Assembly: GCF_001905095.1 (NCBI RefSeq)
Contig: NZ_LWLS01000068.1
Span: 1-64,000 of the forward strand
From: Micromonospora sp. CB01531
GTDB taxonomy: Bacteria > Actinomycetota > Actinomycetes > Mycobacteriales > Micromonosporaceae
Length of the DNA stretch: 64,000 nt
Direction of reading: 5' to 3'
How positions within the stretch are numbered: position 1 is the stretch's first letter; the number at the start of each line of letters is the position of its first letter. The notes beneath the pieces were generated by a model. That model worked only from the letters and a program-made list of their open reading frames with translations. It searched no databases and was not told where the DNA came from. Positions 34,182 to 42,897 of the stretch are shown here, piece after piece. The position numbers were made by a program, and so were the translations under genes.

Positions 34182-35663
34182 GTGGAGATGAGGGCGTACC
34201 AGCGCTCTGCGGCAAAGACGATCCAGCCGCTCCAGGCGGGCGGCGACGATCTCTCGGTCGCCCTGCTCGGCCTCGCCGGCGAAGCCGGAGCAGTCCTGAC
34301 CGCCTACAAGAAGCAGCTGCGCGACGGTCCGTCGGATCCGGAGTTCCGCGCCCGCATGCGGGAGGAACTCGGAGACGTCCTCTGGTACCTGTCGACTGTC
34401 GCACACCACCTCGAGCTCGACCTCGACGACGTGGCCACCGCCAACCTCGGAAAGATCGCCGACCGCTGGCGCCGTACACCCGCCGAAGCGATCCCCTTCG
34501 ACAACGATCTCGAATCCGGCGAGCAGCTTCCACGGCGTGCCGACTTCGTCTTCACCCTGACCCGGGGACCCGAAGATCGCGAGATGTCGGTGCTCACCTG
34601 TAACGGTGTGCAAGTGGGAGACCCGATCACCAACGCCTCGCACATTGCTGACGGGTACTGCTTCCACGACATCTTCCACCTCTCCTACGCCGCGGTACTC
34701 GGCTGGTCACCGGTCATGAGGTCACTGCTGAAACGCAAGCGCCGCAGCAACCCACAGACCGACGAGGCAGAGGACGGCGGCCGGGCGATCGCTATCGAGG
34801 AGGGCATCTCCGCCCTCGTGTTTTCCTACGCCAGCCGCCACCGCTACCTTGAGGGCAAAAATCATGTCGACAACGATGTCCTCGATACGATCCAGGGCAT
34901 GGTGGCCCACCTCGAAGTCGGTGCGCATCGAACGGCAGACTGGGAGAAAGCGATCCTCACCGGGTTCGCGGCCTGGAGGAAGCTGCGCCGCGTTTGCGGC
35001 GGCACCGTTCACCTCGACCTCGACAGGCAGACCCTTACAGTCGTCGAACCCGACCCACCCGCCGGCGCCGCCGAAGAAACCTCCGCCGCAGAGACGTTCA
35101 AGGCCGTGGTAGCCGGCCTCCACCGGCGTAAGGACGCCTCCTACGGCAACTCCTGGAAGCGCCGTGGCGAGCTGATCTCGATCATGGCGAACATCGCACG
35201 GAAGGTCGACCGGCTCAAGATTGTCGCGGTCACCCTAGAGTCGACGGCGGACGAGAATGCCCTCGATACTGCTGTCGATCTCTACGTCTATGCACTCAAG
35301 TACCTGACATTCCTAGCCGATAAGGATCCGGTCATTCTCGCCGAGGTTCTTCCTGCACGGGACGACGGGATTGGATGGAGCGATGGACCCGAAGGAGTCG
35401 AACGCCTCCTTGCAATCGCCGACCTCGCCGTTCTCGACACTGGAGTGGACGAGGCAATCGAAGATCTTGTGGCTGCCCTGGACGGCACCTTTGCCGAGCT
35501 GGAGGATTGCTTTACCGCTGCTGACGGACCTGCCGTACCGTCCACCCGTTCCCGCTTGACGGCAAGGCTTGCGGACCAAGCCATCCGATGCGTATCCGCC
35601 CTCCGAGCAGATCATCCTGGACTCTACCGCAAATTCTTGCAGACCTGGCAGAAAGATCTGTAG
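34182..35663 (+). CDS. MazG-like pyrophosphohydrolase fused to Nmad1 (DUF1599), 493 aa
   Basis: GTG 34182 or ATG 34188. Residues 1-95 are a MazG-type NTP pyrophosphohydrolase: LLGLAGEAGAVLTAYKK (E34; the second Glu of the usual ExxE is Ala), then MREELGDVLWYL (E61, E62, D65). Residues ~155-245 are a helical domain with FHDIFHLSYAAVLGWSP and AIEEGISALVFSYASRHRY. Residues ~303-380 match nucleotide-modification-associated domain 1: RRKDASYGNSWKRRG, MANIARKVDRL, DTAVDLYVYALKYLTFLAD. It would remove or sanitise a nucleotide triphosphate, and so favour or guard against a modified pyrimidine. Divergent from the ACP operon. Confidence 0.82.
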   Translation: MEMRAYQRSAAKTIQPLQAGGDDLSVALLGLAGEAGAVLTAYKKQLRDGPSDPEFRARMREELGDVLWYLSTVAHHLELDLDDVATANLGKIADRWRRTPAEAIPFDNDLESGEQLPRRADFVFTLTRGPEDREMSVLTCNGVQVGDPITNASHIADGYCFHDIFHLSYAAVLGWSPVMRSLLKRKRRSNPQTDEAEDGGRAIAIEEGISALVFSYASRHRYLEGKNHVDNDVLDTIQGMVAHLEVGAHRTADWEKAILTGFAAWRKLRRVCGGTVHLDLDRQTLTVVEPDPPAGAAEETSAAETFKAVVAGLHRRKDASYGNSWKRRGELISIMANIARKVDRLKIVAVTLESTADENALDTAVDLYVYALKYLTFLADKDPVILAEVLPARDDGIGWSDGPEGVERLLAIADLAVLDTGVDEAIEDLVAALDGTFAELEDCFTAADGPAVPSTRSRLTARLADQAIRCVSALRADHPGLYRKFLQTWQKDL

Positions 35664-35708
35664 TAGACAAGGCATGCGACCGTGACGAAGAACTATCACT
35701 TATGGCAC

Positions 35709-37419
35709 GCCCAACCTGACAGGATTGACACGGAAGCCTGTTAGCTTCGATGATTCACGACTGATGCCGGCTCCTTCGGGCCGGCAGGTCTGATCGCTGT
35801 TTGTCGATGTGGCCTGGCTCGGGGCATGGTGGTGGCCGTCCGTCGCGGCGGCGGGCGTGGTCTCCTGAGTCCTCCGGGTTGTTGGGGCAGCGGCTGTGCT
35901 GGTGAGCCGTGGGCGGGGATGGCCGTGATCCGGTTGAACGCGGCGGTGATCTGTTCGGCCCAGGGCCAGGTGGCGGGGATGCGGGGCCAGCGGCGGTGTT
36001 GGCCGTGCACGAGGCGGGCGGCGGTGTGCAGGATCCGGTAGCGCAGCCGTTACGGTTCGCCTTTGGCCAGGTCGCCGTTGGGGCCGATGAGCTGCAACCA
36101 GGCGATCAGGTCGATGGCGATCGCTGCGGCGGTGCACCAGGCGGCGTTGATGGCGAACTCGCGGGAGGGCAGCAGGCGAAGGCCGGTGTCCTTGGCGCAG
36201 CGGATCCGGTCCTCGACCCGGGCGTGGGCCCGGTGACGGGCCTCCAACCACTGCAAGGCTCCTGTCGGGGTGTTGGTGACGAACGCGGTGTAGCGCCAGC
36301 CCTCCTGGTGCTCGAACAGTGTCAGTTGGGCGCCGGGGTGGGGGCGTTCCCGCCGGACGATGACCCGCATCCCGGCCGGCCAGCCGGGCAGGGGCAGCAG
36401 GCCGGTCAGTTCGGCGACGGCGGCGCCGTCACGCACACCGCCGTCGGCATCGATCGTCGTTGACCACGCCTGGGCGGGTAGGCCGGTGATGGCGGCGCGT
36501 TCGGTCTCGCCGATCGACCAACCGAGGGAGTACTCCACCCGCCGGCCGCGCTTGTTGTCCTGCTCGGTCAGCCAGTCGAGCACGGCGTAGGTGGCCGCGG
36601 CGGCGTCACCGCGGATGAGCAGGTGCCGCCGGTGTTTCGCGGGGACCTGCGCGATGGCTTGGGCGAGCACGTTGAGGTGATCGGCGGCGGTGTTGGCCCC
36701 GGCGTTGCCCGGTCGCAACGTGATGGCCAGCAACTCCCCAGTGTTGTCGCAGGTCACCAGGATCGGATGGAACCCGAAGCTGTGCTTGTAGGTGGCCGCA
36801 GCGCCCTTCCTTGTCGGTGTGCGCGACCACGATCGTGGAGTCCACGTCCAGGACCACCACACCGGTGCCGATGTCCCGGCCCGCCGCCCGCGCCGCCGGT
36901 GGACCACCGAACAGCTGCCACATCCGGGCGCGTACCTTCGCCCTGGCCCGGATGCGCCGCAGCTGCACCACGCCGATCTCGTCCAGGGCCCGCCACACCG
37001 TGGTGTCCGAGGCCACCGGCCCGAACACCTCCCGCTGGTGGCGCAGCACGTCGATGTCCGCGATCGCTTCCCCGCCGTCAGCGATCATCACCGCCAGGTC
37101 GACCAGCACCCGACCCCGACCATGCACCGGCCACCAGCAGGCCCGGGCCAGCCCCACCGACAACGCCCGGTCAACCCGGACCGACCAGCCAGCAACCGCA
37201 GCAACGCCGCACCAACGTGCGACACCACACCCGACCACCCGCGGTGACCCGCAGATCCCTCGACCACGCCGTAAGCTGCACCTCGGAAGTGCCTCCCCCA
37301 GAGAGAAACCTGTAGATGTCGCAATGACAAGTTTCCCTTGCAGGGCAGGCACTTCCGCTCATCTACACGCCGACGAACAGCACATCCCGGCGATAACCAT
37401 GAATCACCCAGGTTAGGGC
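35709..37419 (-). mobile_element. IS1380-family insertion sequence, inactive
   Basis: Bounded by possible imperfect inverted repeats: a GCCCAACCTGACAGGATT-like end at 35709-35730 and the complement of a GCCCTAACCTGGGTGATT-like end at 37399-37419. The target-site duplication is not clear. It lies between the nucleotide-modification locus and the NUDIX/Nmad2/TIR group, so the two groups may once have been continuous. Confidence 0.5.
36050..37250 (-). pseudogene. IS1380-family DDE transposase, frameshifted
   Basis: Reading across frames gives LVDLAVMIADGGEAIADIDV, VWRALDEIGVVQLRRIRARA, GVVVLDVDSTIVVAHTDKEG (first catalytic Asp), then after a shift near 36800 KHSFGFHPILVTCDNTGELL, RPGNAGANTAADHL and a C-terminal VEDRIRCAKDTGLRLLPSR. 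The order and motifs are those of IS1380 transposases. At least one internal frameshift plus altered ends leave it nonfunctional. Confidence 0.8.
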
Positions 37420-37478
37420 CTGTCTGCATGTGCAATAGCGGCGCATGGCAGCTTTGACGAGCCCAAGCGATGAAGGCC

Positions 37479-38183
37479 TCATGCTGGGTCTTGCAAAGAT
37501 ACTCTCTTGATGTGGCCCTTAGATTTCCTGAAGGGAAGCCGTATTCGCTGGCGTTGCCGATCATGCGCAATCCGTCGCAACTCCTCAGTGAACTGGATTA
37601 TGCCGGAGTTGACCTTATGCAGGTCAGCCAAAAGTTCCTCGTAATCCGGAAACTGCCGCTGAGTCTCCTGCGGGGTCATCGAGGCAAAGCGCGGTTCCGT
37701 TAGGCTGGTGTCATACCAGCGCCGAAAGCGGGCCTGCCACTTGGTGAGGTGAGGGCGAAGTCCGTCGTTCAGTGCCTTCATCAGTACCTCGGCTAGGACA
37801 GGTGCGTCGCCACTGGCCCGAACAGATTCTGGCGGGATCGCTTTTGCAAGGTCGCGTAACGCGCGAAATAGTTCGTACCAAGAGTTGTAGACCTCGACGA
37901 TGACGTCATGCTCGGGGTCGAAGGGGATTGCCGCCTTCCGGGAGCAAAGCTCTACCCATGCATTGTGTGCAATCTTAGCGACCTCGTTGTCGGGGCAGAT
38001 CTCGATCTGTCCCAGACCGGCAAATGTGAAGTTGGCCTTGGTGAGCTTCCATGGACGGGTGCCTTTACGGAGCAGTTCCGCCCCGATGGCGAGGCCAATG
38101 AGGGCGCCGATTAGGCCGCCTCCAACGTGTACATCGATGCCCCACCCTTTGATCTGGATGTGGAGCAGGTCGCGCCAGGTCAT
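37479..38183 (-). CDS. Membrane-anchored hypothetical protein (234 aa)
   Basis: ATG at 38183. One hydrophobic segment near the N-terminus (GGGLIGALIGLAIGAELL, residues ~22-39), then a soluble helical region (VAKIAHNAWVELCSRKAAIP, VEVYNSWYELFRALRDLAKA) and a basic tail (RQRQRIRLPFRKSKGHIKR). Not recognised. Its codon usage is less GC-extreme than the window average, in keeping with acquired defence-type genes. Position beside NUDIX and TIR genes suggests it belongs to the same accessory block. Confidence 0.6.
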   Translation of the reverse strand: MTWRDLLHIQIKGWGIDVHVGGGLIGALIGLAIGAELLRKGTRPWKLTKANFTFAGLGQIEICPDNEVAKIAHNAWVELCSRKAAIPFDPEHDVIVEVYNSWYELFRALRDLAKAIPPESVRASGDAPVLAEVLMKALNDGLRPHLTKWQARFRRWYDTSLTEPRFASMTPQETQRQFPDYEELLADLHKVNSGIIQFTEELRRIAHDRQRQRIRLPFRKSKGHIKRVSLQDPA

Positions 38184-38267
38184 TACGAGACCCCCACGAG
38201 GTCGGAGGGGTATGCCCCCTCTTTAAAACCCGCTAATACGATGCCCGAGGTTGACTGCCGAAGATGT

Positions 38268-38807
38268 TCAGCCTTTTATTCCGGCCGTTACTCGCAAGAT
38301 TAATGCTGCGCTCGCGGCGCACTCGACTTTGCCGTCTAGCGCCGCCTGCTCAGCTGATTGGACGGTAAGCCGTACGACGCGAAGATCTCGTTCTGCCGAC
38401 TCGGGCGAGGCTGGTCCCTCCGTGATATTGCGAACTGACCATAGGTGGACCTGCGCCGTGGTCAAGCCGGGTAGTGGGCGTACGGACCCATGGTTGGTCC
38501 AAGTGCCATCGCTAAAACCGGTTTCTTGCTGGAGTTCGCGCCTGGCTGCAACCAGGCTTTCTTCGCCGCGTTCAAGGCTTCCACCAGGAAGTTGAAGCGC
38601 CTGCCCAGCCAAATAGTGGTATTGGTCGATTAGGAGGATCGAGTCGCCTGCAAGGGCAACCACTCGCACCTGATCTGGAGCGGCGACCCAGTCATAATGA
38701 CCAATGCTGCCGTCGGGACGCCTAACTTGGTCGCGGTATACGTCGAAGTGTGGTGTGTGGAGGGTGCGCTCGCTCGCGAGCTTGTCCCAGGGGCCCCTGT
38801 GTGGCAT
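38268..38807 (-). CDS. NUDIX hydrolase (179 aa)
   Basis: ATG at 38807. NUDIX box GGSLERGEESLVAARRELQQ followed by ETGF; the first Glu of the usual REUxEE is Gln, while the last catalytic Glu remains. VVALAGDSILLIDQYHYLAG upstream resembles ADP-sugar pyrophosphatases. Probably hydrolyses a nucleoside-diphosphate compound. With Nmad2 and TIR next door it could remove an ADP-ribose-type signal or sanitise modified nucleotides; this is inference. Confidence 0.8.
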   Translation of the reverse strand: MPHRGPWDKLASERTLHTPHFDVYRDQVRRPDGSIGHYDWVAAPDQVRVVALAGDSILLIDQYHYLAGQALQLPGGSLERGEESLVAARRELQQETGFSDGTWTNHGSVRPLPGLTTAQVHLWSVRNITEGPASPESAERDLRVVRLTVQSAEQAALDGKVECAASAALILRVTAGIKG

Positions 38808-38922
38808 GTAGAGAGGTTAGACGATGTCGGGCAAGCTGTGAATGCTCGAGCGCCGGGAATCTGTGGCTAGGCCACGCTCTCAGGTGTACGGTGAAGTGGG
38901 GTCGGGTGGATGCCAGCGGCAA

Positions 38923-39537
38923 TCATCTGCGGAGGTGGTCCCACGCGTATGGATCTGCTTGGAGGCCCATACCAAGGTCGTCCCGGATCCAGTTGATGAC
39001 ATCATCGCGCATTATGTTCGGGAAGTTGACTCTGTACGACGGGGCGCCATGGATTAGATCGATCCCGTAATCAATCCGGAAGCGCTGTGGAATGATGGGG
39101 CCGCTGCCGCCATAGTAAACGAAGTCGCGGGATGCAAGTACACGGTCAGCTTTTGTGTCCCGCTCAATGTGACCTGGGTTGGGTGTTCCATCGGCAAAGC
39201 TGTGCCGCGAGTCTGCTTGCTGCCAAATGCCATTCGAGTCACGATGGTAGATGTTGTCGCCGTAAGCCATCTTTAGGCTGCCGCGGAAGCTGGGGCGCTT
39301 ACGGGCGAAGCGGCTGTCATTCCAGTAGTCGTCGAAGGCGAAGATCTCCTCGACCCGCATGGCATAGACCAATCGGTTACCTAGGCCGTTCTCTCGCGAG
39401 CCAGTGCCAACGATCCAGTCCCCGATGCCAGCTCGGGCGCGGATGTCTTGTTTACACGTCGCAAGGGTGCACCATCCGTAGAAGGGGTTGGGTGCGAAGC
39501 CGATGTCGTATCGCACAACGTAGCTATAGAGCCTCAC
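38923..39537 (-). CDS. Nucleotide modification associated domain 2 (Nmad2) protein (204 aa)
   Basis: GTG start, six bases after the TIR stop. The Nmad2 pattern is clear: MRLYSYVVRYDIGFAPNPFY, GWCTLATCKQDIR, GDWIVGTGSRENG, LVYAMRVEEIFAFDDYWND, GSLKMAYGDNIYHRD, DRVLASRDFVYYGGSGP. Nmad2 was defined by genome-context analysis of DNA base modification genes; its reaction is not known. The coupling to a TIR gene suggests a two-gene conflict system. Confidence 0.85.
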   Translation of the reverse strand: MRLYSYVVRYDIGFAPNPFYGWCTLATCKQDIRARAGIGDWIVGTGSRENGLGNRLVYAMRVEEIFAFDDYWNDSRFARKRPSFRGSLKMAYGDNIYHRDSNGIWQQADSRHSFADGTPNPGHIERDTKADRVLASRDFVYYGGSGPIIPQRFRIDYGIDLIHGAPSYRVNFPNIMRDDVINWIRDDLGMGLQADPYAWDHLRR

Positions 39538-39543
39538 GCCAAC

Positions 39544-40011
39544 TCAGCAGCCAATCCGGCTGATTGTGCGCGCCGACGCATCGCTTCCGTTGGGTGCCTG
39601 CCAATTGTTCTCGCCGTTTAATGCTCGGATGATGGCATCGGCTCTCCAAGCGACTACAGCGTCAGCGTGGCGCTCGAGCGGCTCAGGCAAGTCACACCCG
39701 TGGGCGTTTGGCGCCCATACGCCGATGATGCGTTTATCGGGGTGCCGATTTGCGTACTCGATCTCCCAGTCGACCCAGTGGTGCTTCTTCGTATCAGGTG
39801 AGACAATTACTACTATCTTGCCCGCCCACTGAATGCGCTCCGCGAGAAGGCTCTTGATGTAGTCGGGGTCCTTTGCCCTGTTGGGCGTTTCCGACGTCAC
39901 TGACGAGTCGCGGACGTTGGCGCCCTGCCGCTTGAGTAGATCCTTGAGCCCCGCCACTAGGGCGTCGTCCTCGTGGCGGTGGCTGATGAATACGTTGTGC
40001 TGGTTCGACAT
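39544..40011 (-). CDS. TIR-like domain protein (ThsB/MTH538 type), 155 aa
   Basis: ATG 40011 has GGAGAGG six bases upstream; another ATG two codons earlier is too close to the site. The TIR-like fold runs NVFISHRHEDDALVAGLKDL, a loop with KDPDYIKSLLAERI, then KIVVIVSPDTKKHHWVDWEI with the candidate catalytic Glu, and KRIIGVWAPNAHG. Single-domain TIR proteins of this type make NAD-derived signals in Thoeris or act as NADases. No ThsA partner is seen; the partner here appears to be Nmad2. Confidence 0.8.
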   Translation of the reverse strand: MSNQHNVFISHRHEDDALVAGLKDLLKRQGANVRDSSVTSETPNRAKDPDYIKSLLAERIQWAGKIVVIVSPDTKKHHWVDWEIEYANRHPDKRIIGVWAPNAHGCDLPEPLERHADAVVAWRADAIIRALNGENNWQAPNGSDASARTISRIGC

Positions 40012-40341
40012 GTGCATCCTCTCCTGGCTAGAAGAGGGTAGCGGATGGGTGCGACACTTCCTCGCCTCTAGATTGAAGGCTGCGCCGACACCTGGTCGGC
40101 TTGACGTACCGGAGAGGAGTGGCGCCGGGCGATTCCCCGTGGCTAGGTGTCCTGGGCGGATTCATACTCTACGAGAGCCTGGACGGGCGTGAGTTGCTCG
40201 GACCACTTCGGACGGCGTCATTTCGGCTCTTCGAACTTGAGCGGGGTTCGCGGGTGAGTCGACCCGAGCGTGAAGGGCTCGCAGCCCGTCACTGATCATC
40301 CGAGTGTCTAGTTCGGATGGTCAAAGTGAAGAGCTGCGAGC
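40012..40341. other. Intergenic region upstream of the ISL3 remnant
   Basis: 330 bases. Contains the TIR gene ribosome site on the minus strand at its left edge and probably the left end of the ISL3 element near its right edge. I see no convincing gene; a 64-aa frame at 40101-40295 lacks support. Confidence 0.4.
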
Positions 40342-41130
40342 ATGGTCAACGATACGACTCGGCTGCTGGGCCTGGACGGCCTGGTCGCTGGGCGGCTCGA
40401 GGTGGACGTCACCGGCGTCCCGGTGGTGGACCTGTCCACCGGCTGTGAGCAGGCACGATGCTGCCCGCAATGCGGGCAGCGGGCGCTGAAGGTGAAGCAA
40501 TGGACCACAACCCGGCCACGGGACCTGCCAGTCGGAGGCCGGACGGTACGGCTGCGCTGGCGCAAACGTCGCTGGTACTGCCCGACGCCAGGCTGTCCGC
40601 GTAAGTCGTTCACCGAGCAGGTCGCGCAGGTCCCGGCCCGTGCCCGGCTGACCACCCGGCTGCGGCAGGCGGCCGGGGGGGGGGGGGGGGGGCGGTCGCC
40701 GACGCGGGGTCGCACGATCGTGCAGGCCGCCAGGGACCACGGCATCTCCTGGCCGGTCGTCGCTGCCGCGTTCACCGCCCACGTGAGCGCGGTGTTGCCG
40801 GCCGAGCCGGAGCCGGTCGCGGTGCTGGGCATCGACGAGGTGCGTCGCGGTAAGCCGCACTGGATCTGGGATGAGCAGGCCGGTTCGTGGACCACGACCG
40901 CGGACCGGTGGCACGTCGGCTTCTGCGATCTGTCCGGTGGTCAGGGCCTGCTGGCGCAGGTCGAAGGTCGTAGCACAGCGGCGGTGACCGGCTGGCTGAC
41001 CGCCCGCCCTCAGGCCTCGCGTGAGCAGGTGAAGGCGGTGGCGATCGACATGTGCACCGTGTTCAAGTCCGCGATCCGGCAGGTGTTACCGCACGCGGTG
41101 CTGGTCGTCGACCACTTCCACATCGTGCAA
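40342..41130 (+). pseudogene. ISL3-family transposase, truncated
   Basis: The N-terminal zinc-ribbon (CCPQCGQRALKVKQW, CPTPGCPRKSF), HTH (GRTIVQAARDHGISWPVV) and catalytic core (VLGIDEVRRGKPHW, AIDMCTVFKSAIRQVLP, VVDHFHIVQ) all fit ISL3 transposases. The frame is distorted around an 18-G run, and the gene is cut at HFHIVQ, about 41130, where unrelated sequence begins. Inactive. Confidence 0.85.
40675..40692 (+). repeat. Run of 18 consecutive G residues
   Basis: The tract lies inside the ISL3 transposase where relatives read about AAAVADAGRT. It encodes six glycines and shifts the following codons until TIVQAARDHG. Either a slipped-strand expansion or an assembly or sequencing error. Confidence 0.9.
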
Positions 41131-41134
41131 GTGC

Positions 41135-41280
41135 GCCGTGAGGCGCTGTGTTTCCGAGAGGGGTGCAAGGACCCTACGTCGGGCTGTCGCAGCAGTTCGG
41201 TGACGACCTTGCGCTGCACGATGGAGAAGTAGATCTCCACTTGGTTCAGCCAGCTGGCGTGCAGCGGGGTGTGCACCATG
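41135..41280 (-). pseudogene. IS630-family transposase C-terminal fragment
   Basis: The minus frame reads VHTPLHASWLNQVEIYFSIV followed by QRKVVTELLR, the last catalytic block of IS630 DDE transposases. Only this piece remains; it abuts the truncated ISL3 gene on one side and an unrelated ORF on the other. Confidence 0.75.
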
Positions 41281-41430
41281 GTCGCGGTGGGCCACGCAAG
41301 CAAAGACGGATACGAAGACTCGTTCCTGCCCAGCGGCCACACCGCCGGCACCGCCGAGGAAGCCCTCGACTGCGCCTGCGGCCTCTACCTCAACGACCCC
41401 ACCGCCTGGACCCAACCCCCGACGAATTAA
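41278..41430 (+). CDS. Short ORF fragment (50 aa), unrecognised
   Basis: Reads VAVGHASKDGYEDSFLPSGH and DCACGLYLNDPTAWTQPPTN before a TAA. The composition is protein-like, but it starts exactly at the IS630 junction, so it is probably the tail of an interrupted gene. Confidence 0.3.
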   Translation: MVAVGHASKDGYEDSFLPSGHTAGTAEEALDCACGLYLNDPTAWTQPPTN

Positions 41431-41518
41431 CGCCGAGCAGCACTTAGCCCCAGGAGGCGACGTGGCCGCCTTCCTAGCCGTTCGGTCAGGATGGGAGCGC
41501 TGGTAAGTCGTCAAGTTG

Positions 41519-42316
41519 TCACTGCCGTCGGGAAAGAACGCGAGCGACCAAGAGGGCCGGCAAAGAGCCCAGGCATGCCACCGTCATCCAGGTAGCCCAC
41601 ACCTGCCTGAGCCATGGAGGCGCGAGGTCTGGGTTCTGGGAGAAGAACCCGATCGTCGTGGCACCGACAAGGCACATCAGCAAGGGTGTCAGGAGGATCG
41701 CCAAGCTGACAGGGCCTGAAGGCTTCAGCGCGGGTTGCGACCCCCACGCATCGGGCGCAGCCGTGGTGGCTGGCGTGAACAGGCGCGCGGATGGAGGCGG
41801 ATCGGTTGAGGCCTTGGCTTCGGCTATTGGTTCTTCGGAAGGTCGAGGGTATTGGGTGCTGAGGCGCCAGGCGCTGGGGTTCACAGCGGCCATGGAGCCG
41901 TCGAGTGAGTAGACGAACAGAGCGATGTCGTGTTCGTCGGCGTACGTGACAGCAGTTGAGGTGTAGTTGCTGCCGGTGAAGAAGATCAGCTGCTTATGGA
42001 TGGCATGGCCACGGGCACCGAACAGCAGCTGCAGCGCGGGCCGGCCGACAGCGATCGCCTGGTACTTGACCTGAGCGAGTGCGTCCGAGGCATGGACGTC
42101 GATCCCGCCATCGGCGCCTCCCGGTTTCGCCTGTGCATCTCGGTAGCCCCAGTACCGCATCCAGGCGGCGGCGTTGTGCTCGGCATCCTGCCACGTCTGG
42201 ATCTGCCGGGGGGCCGGGCGTTGCGGCCCGCTGCCCGTGCTGTTCACGGCCGGCAGTATGGCAGGAAGCAGGTTGTGCCACACGTCGAGGTCAGCCGGCC
42301 CGCCAGTGGTATTCAT
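41519..42316 (-). CDS. Mrr-like restriction endonuclease with C-terminal membrane anchors (265 aa)
   Basis: The ATG at 42316 overlaps the integrase-remnant stop (ATGA). Residues ~40-130 form an Mrr-type PD-(D/E)xK fold: DAEHNAAAWMRYWGYRDA (E46), GGADGGIDV (D73), LAQVKYQA (Q82-x-K84). Two hydrophobic helices end the protein (SLAILLTPLLMCLVGATTIG and TWMTVACLGSLPALLVARVL). Membrane-tethered Mrr-like nucleases occur in actinobacteria and may act on incoming DNA at the envelope. Activity not certain. Confidence 0.75.
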   Translation of the reverse strand: MNTTGGPADLDVWHNLLPAILPAVNSTGSGPQRPAPRQIQTWQDAEHNAAAWMRYWGYRDAQAKPGGADGGIDVHASDALAQVKYQAIAVGRPALQLLFGARGHAIHKQLIFFTGSNYTSTAVTYADEHDIALFVYSLDGSMAAVNPSAWRLSTQYPRPSEEPIAEAKASTDPPPSARLFTPATTAAPDAWGSQPALKPSGPVSLAILLTPLLMCLVGATTIGFFSQNPDLAPPWLRQVWATWMTVACLGSLPALLVARVLSRRQ

Positions 42317-42897
42317 CGAGAGCCGCTACCCGCTGAGGTAGGTGTATCCATAATGACGCTTTGGTAGGTGTCGCGGGTCAGGGTGGTGGTGGAGTGGCCG
42401 AGTTGTTCGGAGACGACTTTGACGTCGACTCCGGCACTGAGGGCGATCGTGGCCGCGCTGTGGGGCAGGTCGTGCAGGCGGATCGGGGGCAGCCCGCCTT
42501 GGCGTACCAGGCGGCGGAACCGTTGGGTGACCGCGTTGGGATGCCAGCCGTGACCGTCAGGACGGACGAAGAACAACCCGGTGTGTGGCCATGAGTCGCC
42601 GACGGCGAGCCGCCACTGGGTACCCGGGCCCGGTACTTGCACGAGCAGTTCGAGCTGACGCTCGCCGGAATCACCGCCCCGCACAGCGGTTAGCCCATCG
42701 ATCTCCCGCAGACCGTCGGCGTCTGCCAGTCTGCGGGTGGTTGCGTACGCAGTTCGAGCCTGGCCTAACGGTCCCACCGATCGGCGTTGGGCTGGGCAAG
42801 TAGCCGCACGTGGTCGTGCAACTCGGCCGACGCGTCGGTCTCCCGCAGTGCGGCCGGCGCGTGTTGTAGCACCCACAGCGACAGCGCGGGGCACCAC
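42313..42897 (-). pseudogene. Tyrosine recombinase/integrase C-terminal remnant
   Basis: The C-terminal half is recognisable: GLFFVRPDGHGWHPNAVTQR, IRLHDLPHSAATIALSAGVD, VKVVSEQLGHSTTTLTRDTY. In active enzymes the HxxR box reads LHDLRH; here the Arg is Pro. The H/W...Y region is present. Upstream the frame dissolves into Arg/Ala-rich sequence, so the N-terminal domains are lost or frameshifted. Inactive. It may once have served the element carrying the neighbouring nuclease or the replication module at 54 kb. Confidence 0.75.

Noticed and set aside
40101..40295. 64-aa ORF upstream of the ISL3 remnant
   Set aside because: No motif and likely part of the IS end.
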